Source: Procambarus clarkii (Eukaryota; Arthropoda; Malacostraca; Decapoda; Cambaridae). Taken from it: DNA of 64,000 bases. The notes beneath the pieces were generated by a model. The model saw nothing but the letters and a program-made list of their open reading frames with translations. It did no database searches and was not told the DNA's origin. This document shows positions 43,415 through 56,372 of this stretch, in pieces; within the stretch, counting starts at the first letter, position 1; each line of letters starts with the position of its first letter. The position numbers and the translations under genes were made by a program. The DNA is taken from the NCBI RefSeq assembly GCF_040958095.1, contig NC_091188.1, forward strand, positions 39,768,734 through 39,832,733, in the 5' to 3' direction.

Positions 43415-43420
43415 AATAAA
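43415..43420 (+). promoter_or_regulatory. EXOC2: EXOC2 polyadenylation signal AATAAA
   Basis: A canonical AATAAA hexamer lies 65 nt after the EXOC2 stop codon in AT-rich sequence. It would give a short 3' UTR. Other AATAAA matches lie further downstream (for example near 43875 and 44680), so alternative ends are possible. Confidence 0.6.
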
Positions 43421-44789
43421 TACATTTAATTGACATTAAATTATGCTGATAATCATGATGACATAGTAAGGGCATGGGTTTTTTGTCATGTATGAGCATG
43501 AGTATTTCATGCAGGGGCACAAGTATCAAAACTCATCCTTACTAAATGTTCTGAATATATAATTATGGAATCTCTATGAAAATAGAGAGAGTTCCTCAGA
43601 GGCACTGCATACATCACATTACTGTAGTTTATATTATAAATATTCACCCCAAAGAAATACCTTAACAGGAAACTCATCCTTTTCACTATTAGAGGCACGT
43701 CTAGTTAATGTATACAGAATACAGTTTTAAATAATAGTTTATAGTTTAACAGTTTGTTTTATTTTCATTGCCTTAAGGGTTAAGGGTAAACTATATCGTG
43801 AACTTGGCTTTTACTAGTACCACTGGATGACATCTTAGAAAAATGACTATTGGCCCAACAAAAGCCAAGACTTAATAAATTAGTATGTGTAACCTGTAAT
43901 TCCCAATATCAATACTGGACTTTCATACATTTCTTGAATATCAAAAGCACTCCAGTGTTCTTGATTGATTGGATCTAGTCCAGTTACACCAACATTAAAA
44001 AAGTGAAAATGCCAATGTTAGGCAAGCAAACATTAATATAAAACTTTATAGGGAATGGTACTAAACACAAACTTTAACATAATACACACAAGGCAAAAGT
44101 CATGCACAGTTGCCAGTCACCACAGGGATATTTAATAACATAGAAATCCTACACAAACTCTATCCACTGCACTTAGCTACACGTGGGACAATTGGGCAGA
44201 CACAAGGTTAACGCCAGCTGGGTGACCGTCTCTTTCCACAACACAACCCAGAGTAAACGAGTGTCGGCTCATGTTGACCCAGCACGCCAAATGTTCCAGT
44301 GTTTTTTGTTTCAAATCTTTTTTTCTTATTATGTTTAGAACTGGTTTACTACATTTATCACTTATATTTTTCAACATGGTTTCTAATTACAGAATGTACT
44401 GTACTTGTAAATGTTTATCATAGAAATGCACTTGAATTGTTTATTTTTAGAAGCGCGACAGTTTTTTCATGGTAAATACACCACTGTGCATGTGCAAGGC
44501 TTGCTGCTCCTTTGAAAGGAGTTCTAAGAATACACTCTACAGCAGTTATTATTTAAATACTCATTGCAAAGATCACTTCCTTGCAGTAAGAAAAAATTAC
44601 ATATGTACTGTATTGTGTACGTGTGTATGTATTAAGATACTTTAAACAAAACACCACAGAATACTGGTAATACAGCAGCAATAAATATGGGTACTCGCCA
44701 ACTGACTAGATGTTTCTCCACATATTATCATGGAATGATATACTGTATAGGCAAGTATGGTGGTGTTAACTGAGGGTTGAGGCCGAGAT
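43421..44789. other. Intergenic AT-rich sequence downstream of EXOC2
   Basis: No coding region or recognised repeat. It may include an extended EXOC2 3' UTR if a later polyadenylation site is used. Confidence 0.4.
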
Positions 44790-44998
44790 GTTGAGAGGGA
44801 GGGAGAGAGGGAACTATCAGGGGAAAGCGCCAAGCCATTACGACTATACAGTATAGCACTGGGAAGGGGTCAGGATAAGGATTCAGGATGGGACGGGGGA
44901 AAGGAATGGTGCCCGACCACTTGGACAGTCAGGGATTGAACGCCGACCTGCATGAAGCGAGACCGTCACTCTACCGTCCAGCCTAAGTAGTTGGACAA
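44790..44998 (-). mobile_element. Possible tRNA-derived SINE (SINE-3)
   Basis: The minus strand reads a tRNA-like head at about 44998-44930 (complement of GGGATTGAACGCCGACCTGC, resembling a B box GGCGTTCAATCCC), followed by a body with CCATTCCTTTCCCCCGTCCC-type sequence. There is a single copy here, so the class rests only on the tRNA-like head. Confidence 0.45.
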
Positions 44999-45199
44999 GA
45001 TGTTGAGAGTTGAGGATTATGTTAGGTTTGGTTTAGTTCCGGCATTTTCACTGGAAAGGCCAAGCATTTTTTGGTGAAGATGCTTTACACCCTTAATCAG
45101 CCATCCTAGCACTGGCTGCTTTGACTGGTCACTTGTCTGTCTGTACTGTACCACTCCCAGCCTCATTAACACAATACGAGCATTACAAATAACTTTTCT

Positions 45200-45560
45200 G
45201 GTGGGCATTGCTAGAACTGAGGCGGGGAGTTGACTGAGGGGGCCGGGTCTACTGGTGGCAGAAATCGGTACTAATGTGTTCTGAGCTAGTTTGAATGAAC
45301 CCTTGATTTGTATGAATCGTTGGCAGAGTTTGGTAGTTTCAAAGCTTCGTCTCCTGTGAAGCATCTAGTTGTCTGTAAAGCTGAGCTGACTTTCTGAAGG
45401 CTATTTCCCTTTGGAATTGTCACCTGCTCCCCACTTTTGGCTCTGGTACCCAGCAGACCAAACAGAACTTCTGCAACTAATGTGACCTTTTAGTATAGAG
45501 CAATCTCAGCAAGATAGCTTCAGGGAGCCACTGGGGAAGGGGGGAGCTCCATTCAGAAAT
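45200..45560 (+). repeat. Solo DIRS right terminal repeat
   Basis: Inverse of the left repeat split between 21166-21289 and 27346-27590: AGTTGTCTGTAAAGCTGAGC, TTGTCACCTGCTCCCCAC, CTTTTGGCTCTGGTACCCAG and AGCAATCTCAGCAAGATAGC. It lacks the final TTTCATTACATTCAACGCT tip. Confidence 0.65.
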
Positions 45561-46020
45561 GTTGAGGTGTGTAAATACTTTTAACATCATGGTATGAGTA
45601 GTTCATATTGGTTCTACTTCCAATTGTCATGTCATCCAATTGTGATATAAACTGTGCAAATATCTTACTATTCTTATTGTAAAAACAAAGTGAGATTTGT
45701 CATTAATCTCAGTTTAATAAGTATAGTTTACCAACGTAGTTTAATTAGCTGTGTTGGATTCAAACTTTCAGCAGTAGATAAATAGCATTTTATCTGTATT
45801 TTGAATTTGAATTTAAAAGCAAATACAGGGAGTTCCCGCTTTATAAACATTTGCCTTCTAGACATTCGTCCATACCAACATTCTCCCAGGTCCCCATGTA
45901 GCCCCCTTCTTGCATAAAATCATTGTAATAACTCGCTGGATTGTCCCTTTGAATTTCAAGGCATTGCAAACATCCGTGTGGCAGCCACATGGAGTACAGT
46001 ATTGTATGGGTGGGGTATCT

Positions 46021-46262
46021 TCTTGAGGTTATCTTGAGATCATTTCAGGGCTTAGCATCCCCGCGGCCCGGTCCTCGACCAGACCTCCTTTTTGTTACAC
46101 ATCTCCAGGAAGCAGCCCATATCAGCTGTCTAACTCCCAGGTACCTAGTTACTGCTAGGTGAACAGGAACATCAGAGTGAAAGAAACTCTGCCCATTTGT
46201 TTCTGCCTCCGCTGGGGATCGAACCCGGAACCTCAGGACTACGAATCCGAAGTGCTGTCCTC
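46021..46262 (-). mobile_element. tRNA-derived SINE (SINE-1)
   Basis: Minus copy: tail complement TTGAGGTTATCTTGAGATCA and CCCGCGGCCCGGTCCTCGAC, body ACCTAGTTACTGCTAGGTGA, B box complement GGGGATCGAACCCGG, head ending near 46262. Confidence 0.85.
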
Positions 46263-46516
46263 TCAGCTGTCAGGGGTAGGAGGGTGGGTCATGGTTACGG
46301 GATGTATGTTTGTGTGGCTGGGTGTGTGATACACTCCCATACCCCAGTGGGCTCAAGTCTTCAATGACCCACACTCGCATGATTTGATCGTCTTTGCTCT
46401 GTTGGTGGGGTGGGGTCTGCGGGATGGTGATAAGAGAGTGGAGAGGCATTTACTTGTGAGGCCAATTACAAAATTACGAACCACCAATACTGTGCACATG
46501 TATTTTTATTTTTGTA

Positions 46517-48283
46517 CTAGCTGTACCCGGCCACGCGTTGCTATGGCTCAGCAACGCATGTGCATTGCTGAGCCACAGCAACCTTTTCCTTGTCTCCCAG
46601 TCCCCTCGTCCTCCCAACCATTCCTCACTCTCCTTTCCCTTTGTCCTCCCAACCACTCCCCATTCCCTCGTCCTCCCCACCATTTTCCCCCTCCCCCATC
46701 CTTGTGTCCTCCCCAATATCCCCCACTTCACCATCCCCTCGTCCTTCTAACCATTCCCCACTCCACCATCCCCTCATACTCTCCTCCATCTCCCACTCCC
46801 CCCGGCCTCCCTATCATTCCCCTCTCCCCTGTTCCCTCATCCCCAACTCCCCCGTTCCCTCTTCCTCCCCATCATTACCCCCTCCCTTGTCCCGTCATCC
46901 TCAGTACCATCCCCCACTCCCGTCCCCTCGTCCTCCCCACCATTCCCCACTCCCTCATCTGATGCATTCCCAAATGATTTGATGTTCCCATCAGAAAATT
47001 GGGAACATCAAATGATCTGATGATCCCATCACTGAAATACAAGAAAAACAATTAAAAAACGAAATGAAAAAAATTAAGAAATAAAAAAATAAACTATACT
47101 CACGAAATGAACGGTATGGTACACAGCAAAGCTCAATTCCAGGGCAGTGTCACAAAATAATTTAATCAAAATTAAAATCATTCGAAATCTATGAAAATTC
47201 AATTTATCAATGAAATTGGAAAAATTGAAATGGAATCGTAACTTATTTAGTATAGCGTGAGTTGTTCTTACGTGCAACAGATGGCTCTGTTTTTCCAAAA
47301 TGCATGTTTTTACTGTCACAGGTGTGTGGGGCATCTATACTTATACTCACAAAATGAACGGTAAGGTAAATAACACAGCAAAATTCCAACACAATATCAC
47401 ACAAAATAATTAAATAAAAATAAATAAAAATATATAAAAATTTAATTTGTCAATGCAATCTCAAAGATTGAAATGGAATCGTAACATATTTATTGTAGTG
47501 TTCTGATGTGCAACAGATGGGGCTGTTTCTTAAAAAAAAATAAAAAATGTTTTAACCATTTACAAGTGTGGCATCTATACATATACTTACGAAATGAACG
47601 GTGTAGTAAACAACACAGCTCAATTCCAACACAATGTCACACAAAATAATTAAATCAAAATTAAAATGAATCGAAGTGTATGAAAATTAAATTTCTTAAT
47701 GTAGTCGGAAACATTGAAGTGGAAATCATAACATATTTAGTGTAGTGTGTGTGTGTTACTATTACGTTCAACAGATGGCACTGTTTTTTCTTTAAATTAT
47801 GTTTTTACCTGTCACAGGTGTGGCATCTATATAGTAGGCATATAAAAACGCACGCATATTCGAATGGAACGTTGTCAGAATTTCAAAGCAATCAATGAAG
47901 AACTTTTGGGAGATAACAGCATGTGTTGCTCTTACATCCAAATGATGGCGCTGTTTATCTGAAAAAGCATGTTTTTCCCCATCACAGGTGAGGCATGTAT
48001 ATAGTAAGAATATAAAAACATGCGCCTATTCAAATCCATCGTTGTGTTAAAATTTCAAAGCAATTGGTAAAGAGGTTTCGAAGATTTCTCTCACATGAAA
48101 AACTGTTTTTGAAAAAAAGCATGTTTTTCCATCACAGACGTGACATCAATATAATATGTATATAAAAACCCGCTCTGATACGAATGGAACATTGTGTGAA
48201 AATTTAAAAGCAATCGGTGAAGAACTTTCGGAGATTAGCGATTTTGAACAAACGAACATTTCCATTTTTATTTATATAGATTC
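46517..48283. repeat. Composite repeat: CT-rich minisatellite plus about 250-bp tandem units
   Basis: Begins with ACTAGCTGTACCCGGCCACG near 46517, then a short GCAACGCATGTGCATTGCTG palindrome. A CCCTCGTCCTCCCAACCATT-type minisatellite runs at 46590-46960. At least three units of about 245 bp (from about 47095, 47345 and 47590) share ACGAAATGAACGG and CAACAGATGG, and two more diverged units reach 48100. It ends TTTATTTATATAGATT. It looks like one mobile element carrying internal satellites, class undetermined. Confidence 0.55.
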
Positions 48284-50269
48284 ATGTAATTATACTGTCA
48301 CTCTTCAAAAACAGCTAACTTTGACAAGTTAGATGACTCGATCATTCAAAGTAAATAAATTTGTTTATAATATATGTCCCAAAAATATTGGCTTTGTGAG
48401 GATATTTGATGGCCTGGGAATGCAGCTCCCACTTAGGAAATTGCGCCAATAGAAAATCTCTCTCCGTGTTCCGAACAAATACTTTACAAACAGTCTCGGA
48501 ACATAACTCGTTCGTAATTGGGGAACTGCCTGTAAACTACTGGAAACTGTAACATGTTTAATAATGGTATCCAGTAGAGAAATATTACAAATATTTATTA
48601 GATATCACAACCACTTTACTCTCATTAATATAATATTAAACTTTCACAGGCCAGATATTTCTTAGCGTGGTGGGTTTAAACGTTATCTAATGTTTATTAT
48701 ATAGTAGTTAAGGCTTTATTTGGCATGAAAAATAAAATTCATCCTTTAGAAATCCTTTAATCACAGAATGAGAAAGATAAAAGATACAGGAGGGTCAGGA
48801 AAAAGCAAACTTATTTGACTACAAAACTACATTAGCAGAATATTGCCATAACTTTTAACAAGGACAAACATGCCACAAATAGAGGCTAATATTAAAATAT
48901 AACATTGGAACAACAGCATAACAAATTGTATGGATAACCAAATAATTTAAATTTGTATGATGAACACATTGCAAAATATTTTGAGATTACAAAATAGTCT
49001 AGAATTCTAATTTGTTTCAAGAATATTAACCATTACATTACAAAAACTGTTAACTGTCTTTCTTTTTTTGTTTTTTGTTGTTGTTTTGTTTTACAAACTC
49101 CTGTACATTTTTAATACTGACAAGCATTTCAACAAAAATGATAACACAAAATTATCACTAACTGGATGACCTGCTTTTTGCGTTACAAAATTAGGACGAA
49201 CATTCAAATTTAATAGCAGGCATCATGGCACAAGTTTATGCAGTGCTGAGGGGAAAAAATTAGAGTACATAAAAATAAAACCTATATACATATAAACTGA
49301 ATATATTACAATATGATGCGCTTGCAAATAACTGTAAAAAGACTAAGTACTGTGATCATATTTGGTTGTATAAAAGTGATGCAGACACTGTTCTGTTCTG
49401 GGAGTGATGTTGGTTAATTTGTTGTTATATTGGGTGGTCAGAGACTGGGCCATGACAAGTGATGATCCCTGCAACCACTATTGTAAATTTGTAAATTATA
49501 CTCGAATGAAATGTGTGGAAAATATAATACTGCTCATTGGAGAATATACAGATAATGACATGCACTGCCAACCACCATTTCAATGTTACTCATATGTACC
49601 AGTATTTACAATTATTTAATTGGGCTACACTTGTGATACAGCATTTTATGATTAAATTCAGTTCTAAGTAACAAATGCTGTTGGAATTATTTCCCTCTAT
49701 ATATATACAGTATGTAATTTTTAATTACCATTTCCTCTCGTGCCCCTCTTCTGATTCAACTTTGACTTGTGCTTGCCTACATATCCCTTTATATTTTATG
49801 TTTTAGCAGCAAACAAGTAAATTATGTGCTAGTTAACAATAACTTCCACGTGGAAAATTAGTGATAACATTTTAGTGAGTCTTGACCTATTCTCCAAATG
49901 TCTCGTCTTAATAATGGCCCAAGACAGACCAAACATCTCCGCAGGTGGGTTAGTGTGTATTTGTGTCAGTCAAGATATGGGTTACTTCTATTTGTGGAGA
50001 ATTCATTACCAAATGTTCCAGGCTTTCCATAAAGGTTATGATACTTGTTATCAGGTTTCTAGCAGGAATTTACATGAAGTTATGCCATGGAGTAATGGAA
50101 GTTTTATGAGTTAGCAAGAAATCAAACTAATCTATTTATACCAGCATTAAGACAATTGCCAAACTAATATATTTTACATACATGCCAAATTTCCTTCACT
50201 ACTGTATTTAATTTTAAAATTTTTTAACATGGACCGAGAAATGTTTAATCAACTTTATTTGCAAAATTT
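48284..50269. other. AT-rich intergenic sequence
   Basis: No gene, RNA gene or recognised transposon is seen. ORFs up to 79 codons lack motifs. Confidence 0.4.
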
Positions 50270-50520
50270 ACACTTGAACCAAATGTGGCTATTATTCCTT
50301 AACTTATTCATATACAGTACAGTATATGTCAAATCTTAAACTTAAAGCAATCCAAGATTTCTTGTGTATTATGTTACCAGTAATTTGTTTCGTAAATCAA
50401 GAACCCTATTTTCAAGCCAATATTTATCCAAGACTTTTCTGATGTTCTATTTTGTGCATATGTTTAAGACTTTATTAATGTCCCTCTTTCCCTTTCATCC
50501 ATCTGCATACTTAATCCCTT
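50270..50520 (-). mobile_element. L2-like LINE (family C) fragment
   Basis: Diverged match to 54760-54960: GCCAATATTTATCCAAGACT, TTATTAATGTCCCTCTTTCC. Corresponds to the C-terminal coding region (RLREDLGKYWFSNR type). Confidence 0.55.
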
Positions 50521-50844
50521 AACTGTGTAGATTATATTACTGCATCATCTGTCATGTGCAGTAAAAAATATTATGAAAAAATAATTCTTCTGACATTCTT
50601 AATTAGCATCCAGTAAGTATGAAAATCCATGTAAAAAGTCTCTGCCTATCATGGTTTAGCTGTAGTGGGCTACAAAAAGTGTGTGGATTGAGACGAGGTG
50701 CCACACCGAGAATAACTTGGTCCTTGGAACCAACACAAGGTAACATGTTGTATTGATGTGTCAGTAGTGGTATTTATTATGTATAACTTTGGAAATATAT
50801 GTATGTACAAACATATATGTACACCATGTATTTATTCATACCAA

Positions 50845-50890
<46 letters not shown>
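50845..50890. repeat. (AT)n microsatellite
   Basis: About 22 AT dinucleotides directly left of the inverted-repeat element at 50891. Confidence 0.9.
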
Positions 50891-50893
<3 letters not shown>

Positions 50894-51279
50894 GTACCTA
50901 GTAGCCAGAATGCAGTTCTCAGCCTACTATGCAAGGCCCGATTTGCCTAATAAGCCAAGTTTTCATGAATAAATTGTTTTTCGACTACCTAACCTACCTA
51001 ACCTAACCTAACTTTTTCGGCAACCTAACCTAACCTAACCTAACCTATAAAGATAGGTTAGGTTAGGTTAGGTAGGGTTGGTTAGGTTCGGTCATATATC
51101 TACGTTAATTTTAACTGCAATAAAAAAAAATTGACCTCATACATAATGAAATGGGTAGCTTTATCATTTCATAAGAAAAAAATTAGAGAAAATATAGTAA
51201 TTCAGCAAAACTTGGCTTATTAGGCAAATTGGGCCTTGCATAGTAGGCTGAAAAGTGCGTTCTGGCTACTAGGTACGAC
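50891..51279. mobile_element. 389-bp inverted-repeat element (MITE-like) carrying telomere-like repeats
   Basis: Terminal inverted repeats of about 80 bp start GTCGTACCTAGTAGCCAGAA and include CAGCCTACTATGCAAGGCCC and TTTGCCTAATAAGCCAAGTT at both ends. The centre holds CCTAA-type repeats (about 50990-51045) followed, across AAAG, by TTAGG repeats (about 51052-51085) in head-to-head arrangement. No coding capacity. Both flanks are AT/TA-rich microsatellites, so any target duplication is obscured. Confidence 0.85.
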
Positions 51280-51314
51280 ATATACATACATACATACATA
51301 CATACATACATACA

Positions 51315-51392
<78 letters not shown>
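51280..51392. repeat. (ATAC)n and (AT)n microsatellite
   Basis: About nine CATA units followed by some 35 AT dinucleotides. Confidence 0.9.
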
Positions 51393-52039
51393 CAGTATGC
51401 ATATAAGCCCATATCTTATAATTGCACACATTTTTCATGCAAATGTATACATGGATACCATCGATTTGCTTTTACATATTACTGAAATCCAAAAGTTCAA
51501 TGAATCATAGCATGGCTATCCATGTGTTCAGTCAAAAGGTTCATACACGACTCGGAACTGATGACATTCGAACACTTCTCGAACAGTGCTTTGTTGATGA
51601 CTTTTGTCTGAAGCCAAAAGCTGTAAATGCTTCACCCACGTACTACAAATACAAATAATCGCCAACAGAACCTTAACGCCTAACCTAACTTAACCAATGC
51701 CTAAATATGCACAGTATGGTAATATAACAATATTAATTTATATTTGAGAAAATTCTAATTTTGACCATCGTGTTAACATTTATGAATGCATCACTGGGGT
51801 CGACTGCTGGATGGAATGAACATAGACTGAGGATGGGTCGAGTCAGATATGGTGCACATCTTTCTACTAAAGCCTTGGAAGGAAACTATGGTTTGCTTTT
51901 TCAAGAATGGCAAATAATCATCAAGGTCTCTGGTGTCAAATGATGCATCTAGATTCAAAAGCCCCCTAGAATGTGCGGGGCTTTTGAATCAAATGGGGCA
52001 CCCTAAATCATCTCGAGGCAATTGGAGCAGTATAAGGGT

Positions 52040-52965
52040 TAACTAATGTCACCCCTTATTCATCACCTTTCTAGAAAATGTAAATTAAGCTTACTTAATT
52101 TCTCTTCTCATGGAAGATTCCTAAGAATTATTATACCAAAGTCAATATGACCATTCTATAAGATAGTTCCTAAAAAATTAAATGGATAATAAAATGAGGC
52201 CTAATAAGATTAATATAAAGCTGAATAATAAATAACATTCATTAGATGTTTAGTTTGATGTTGGGCTAAAGACCTATCAAGGCCACCACCATAACTTGTG
52301 ACCAACCAGCAAGTATATATTTAGCTCTAAAACCACAAAAAAAAAATCACAAAAAAAATCTAAAACCATAAAACTCTTAAAAATGACACGTCAATTCTCA
52401 GAGTATATACACAACAACATAGGACACACACACACCTCTGCATATATTCCTGATTAGATGTTTTATTGCTAATATTTCTAGAAACAATTGCAGTATCATA
52501 TCTACCTGAACATCCCTACATTTTTACATTGATTTTGTTTGTTTTTGTGCTGGCATGCTTATACGAGGGTAGAAATAGCCTTAGCTACTCCATTCTTTTG
52601 AGATGTTTTATCATCTTGATAAACTTACTTGAACTTGGATCCCTAATAATCATGATAGATTTATTTTTTGCAACTTCTACATTCTCCATCTAATATCTGG
52701 TAACACATTATTACCTAGGCTTGGAACCCTACATTTTTTAGCAATAAATTGCATCTTCCAATCTTTTAATCTTTTGACCATTTTAGCTTATCTAGATCAT
52801 TTTGAAACAATTGAGTTTATTTCTCATCTTATTTTGTGCAATATATAAAAATTTGCAAATAATGATGATTAATCATGTGTAAATTGGTTATACGGTATAC
52901 ATAGTATACAGAGCCTTGGGGCACTCCACTTAAAACTGTTTTCCACTTGGACATAACTCTATTTA
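52040..52965 (-). mobile_element. L2-like LINE (family C) fragment
   Basis: Part 52716-52960 aligns with 55320-55600 (CATCTTCCAATCTTTT, TTGGGGCACTCCACTTA). It encodes degenerate RT palm sequence of the LKWSKDWQMQFN type. Highly decayed. Confidence 0.6.
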
Positions 52966-53664
52966 TAGTAAGTAATTAACAGTCTCCCTGGCTTGGTGCC
53001 TTATTATGTGGCACCATCAGGGTTGCAGGATATTCAAAAGGTGCTGAATATCAGAGGATGCCAATACATAAACAAAAGCACATAAGATGATTTCAAAGAT
53101 ATCAGATTCATTGAGGATTTTGAGGGACAAATAACCATGAGGGACATTTGGGAAGCAATACACACAAACGTCCTGAAAATTTGGACATTCTTCGAGGATG
53201 TGCATGACTGGAAGAGGGACAAGGTAGTTCAGACAAAGAGTATGGTGGTATTCCATTAAGTGCCCATGTGCTAAGTGTGTATGGCCACTATATAACCAAG
53301 CCAGAACCACTTCCCACCGCCAATTACGGTGGTAGGAAGGCCAAGGGGTACAAGAGTACACAGTTTGTTACCTTTAACACAAGACCAAAGACCCTGCCAA
53401 CTATCTCGGATTGATGAATGACTGGGTAGAAACCTGAATAAGGAATACCTTGTTGGGAAATAAGCAAAGTGCTGGTACCCTCCTCCTTAGGGGCAGCATC
53501 CACACACACTAATTTAATGTAATACAAATATGGTAATAAATATTTGTATTAAGGTAATAAATAAGATTATTACCAGTAAAACTCAACTCTGTTAAATTTA
53601 CTAGAAATAAGAAACAGCCAAATATTGGATTTTGGCTACCACAAGATGCATAGGATTAAATGAC

Positions 53665-53901
53665 TCAAGCTATAAGAGCACTTTGAGAGTCGACCACAAT
53701 GACAAAGGAGTGCCGACGTTGGAAAAGCAGTTGATGAAGAGTATACAAAATCGCATATAGTTCAGCCGTGAAGATGCTAGCTGGGTGTGGGCAGCACATA
53801 TAGGTTTGCTCTGGAAGGACTATGAAGTAGCCAACACCACCAGCAAAATTAAACTCATGTGTGAATAGGGCAACAGAATGAAAGCAAAGAAAAATGTTCA
53901 A
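53665..53901 (-). pseudogene. RNase H domain remnant of the I/Jockey-like LINE
   Basis: GGVGYFIVLPEQTYMCC, ASIFTAELYAILYTLHQLL (Glu of the RNase H active site in AELYA) and SFVIVVDSQSALIA (Asp in VVDSQSA). A further stretch is interrupted at 53948 by a SINE-1 insertion. Confidence 0.75.
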
Positions 53902-53947
53902 GAAAAAGAGATTTCATAGCAATAGTGGTCCACATGGTCTTGGCCAT

Positions 53948-54178
53948 GTGGGTATCTTGAGATGATTTCGGGGCTTAAGTGTTTCCTCGACCAGGCCTCC
54001 ACCCCCAGGAAGCAGCCCGTGACAGCTGACTAACTCCCGGGTACCTATTTACTGCTAGGTAACAAAGGCATCAGGGTGAAAGAAACTCTGCCTATTGTTT
54101 CTCGCCGGCGCCCAGGATCGAACCCGGGACCACAGGATCACATGTCCAGTGTTCTGTCCGCTCAGCCACCGACTCCAA
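53948..54178 (-). mobile_element. tRNA-derived SINE (SINE-1)
   Basis: Tail (partly deleted at GGGGCTTAAGTGTTTCCTCG), body TACCTATTTACTGCTAGGTA, B box complement GGATCGAACCCGGG, head CTCAGCCACCGACTCC. It is inserted in the RNase H region of the I/Jockey-like LINE. Confidence 0.85.
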
Positions 54179-54664
54179 TGTGGATCAGTCTTGCAAAACT
54201 TTGCAAATAGGACCCTACAACGGCAAAGATTGAATGACACAAGTTGAGACTTGCTAACACAAACCAAAGGGAGGCATGAAAGTGAGACATCCATATAGAA
54301 AAAGAAAGGGGGTTGAAAGGGAACAGGGCCTACCGGAGAGCCAACAGCCAAAGCTTGGCAAAAGCAAGAATGAGATGTTGCAAAGATCGTGTGAGGTAGC
54401 AAAGGCAGTAACAGTCCTGACCTTCCTGTAGCGACAAGATGCCAGTTTCAACGTATAAACTCTGGGTAGGGGACAATCAAAAGGCACCAGAGCAGAGGCA
54501 CAACACAGCATGATGCAGAGCATCAAGACGAAGAAGTGTCGGAGGAGTTGGCAGGGTAGCCATAATCCAGTTTAGACAGTACAACAGAAGAGTTCAGATA
54601 GATGAATGTGTGTATCAGCTCCCCAGAAATAAAGTGATAAGACTTAAATTATAGGAACATAAAA

Positions 54665-56030
54665 ATAAAGGTAACTGCAGAAGGTCTATTGCCTCATACG
54701 AGGCGGCTCCTATTTATATCCACTCAATTTCAATCATATATACTGTATGTCCAACCTATGCTTGAAACAATCAAGAGTCCCCACTTCCATTATGTTATGC
54801 GGCAATTGGTTCCACAAATAAACAACCCTATTACTGAACCAGTATTTACCCAAGTCTTCCCTAAGTCTAAACTTATCCAATTTATGCCCATTGTTCCGTG
54901 TTCTGCTTTCTGTTGATACTCTTAATACCCTATTAATATCCCCTTTGTTATATGTACATTCATCCACATGTACACCTCTAACATGTGACCCCTAACTCTT
55001 CACATGTCCAACGAATGCAATTTAAGCTTTGTCAATCTTTCTTCATATGACATGTTTCTAATATGGGAACTTAACTTTGGTACCCTACACTGGACGCTTT
55101 CTAGTGAATTTATGTCCATTCTATAGTACTGCGATCAAAACTGAATTGCATAACCTAAATGGGGCTTAACCAGAGCAAGATATAACTGAAGAACACCACC
55201 AGGTGTCTTATTACTAACGCTTCGATAAATAAATCCCAGTGTTCTATTTGCCTTATAACCAACATCTATGCATTGATTTATTATATTTTAAATTCTTACT
55301 AAACATAACTCCTGGATCCCTTTCACAGTATCAACACTATCTAGCTCTTATCTTGTAACTATCATCATTACCTAGCCTCAAAACTATGTATTTGTCAGCA
55401 TTAAACTGCATCTGCCAATCTTTTGACCATTTCAAAACCCTATTTAGATCATCTTGAAGTGATAGCGAGTCTGTTTCTGTGTATATTTCCCTCCCGATTT
55501 TTGTATCATTGGCAAATTTGCAAATAATGCTGCTCAAACACAGAGGTCCCAGGACAGAGCCTTAAGGCACTCCACTTACAACATTTTCCCACTCTGACTT
55601 AACCCCATTTATACCAACTCTCTGTTTCCTCTGGTATGGCCATGCCGTAGTCCAACTTAATATAGCACCCCCAATAATGTGAGTCTCTATCTTTTTAATC
55701 AGTCTTTCCTGTGGCACTATCAAAAGCTTTGCTAAAGTCAAAGTACACAACATCACAAACCTTACCACTATCAACTGCCTCAACTATGCTGGAATAAAAT
55801 GATAGCAAGTTTGTTAAACATGAACGGCCATTTGTAAAGCCATGTTGTTAATCATTTATTAATTTGTTTTTCAAGATGACAATTGGTACTTGCAATTACA
55901 GATTCAAATAACTTTCCCACAACAGACGTTAAGCTAATTGGCCAATAGTTTGACACAAGTGATCTATTTCCTTTCTTGAAAATTGGTACCACATTAGCAA
56001 CCTTCCATGACTGGCACTCTGCCTGACTAA
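54665..56030 (-). mobile_element. L2-like LINE (family C) nested in the I/Jockey-like LINE
   Basis: Minus strand: SEWENVVSGVP, ICKFANDTKIGREIYTE (FAND at the FADD position), LNRVLKWSKDWQMQFNADKY, then RLREDLGKYWFSNRVVYLWN and QLPHNIMEVGTLDCFKHRLD. Frames are broken. The I/Jockey sequence is present on both sides, so this is an insertion. Confidence 0.75.
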
Positions 56031-56176
56031 TGATTTATTAGAGTATTGTAAGGGTCTTAGAGCATTCGACTTGGAGGTAAAAGATATGGGGTAACCAAGA
56101 CAAACTAGTGTCAAAGATCAACCCCAAAACTTTAGCAGAATCTTTATACAGAAATAGACTACCATATATCAACAAA

Positions 56177-56372
56177 GGGGGGTTATCTTGAGATGATTTC
56201 GGGGCTTTAGTGTCCCCGCGGCCCGGTCCTCGACCAGGCCTCCACCCCCAGAAAGCAGCCCGTGACAGCTGACTAACACCCAGGTACCTATTTACTGCTA
56301 GGTAACAGGGGCATTCAGGGTGAAAGAAACTTTGCCCATTTGTTTCTGCCTCGTGCGGGAATCGAACCCGCG
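56177..56372 (-). mobile_element. tRNA-derived SINE (SINE-1), head truncated
   Basis: Tail GGTTATCTTGAGATGATTTC, CCCGCGGCCCGGTCCTCGAC, body TACCTATTTACTGCTAGGTA, B box complement GGAATCGAACCCGC. The outer half of the tRNA-like head is missing. Confidence 0.85.

Noticed and set aside
46384-46982. 192-codon Pro/Ser-rich frame
   Set aside because: Produced by a CT-rich minisatellite. Two other frames are open over the same bases.
51220-51438. 72-codon Tyr/Ile repeat protein
   Set aside because: Translation of an AT/ATAC microsatellite.
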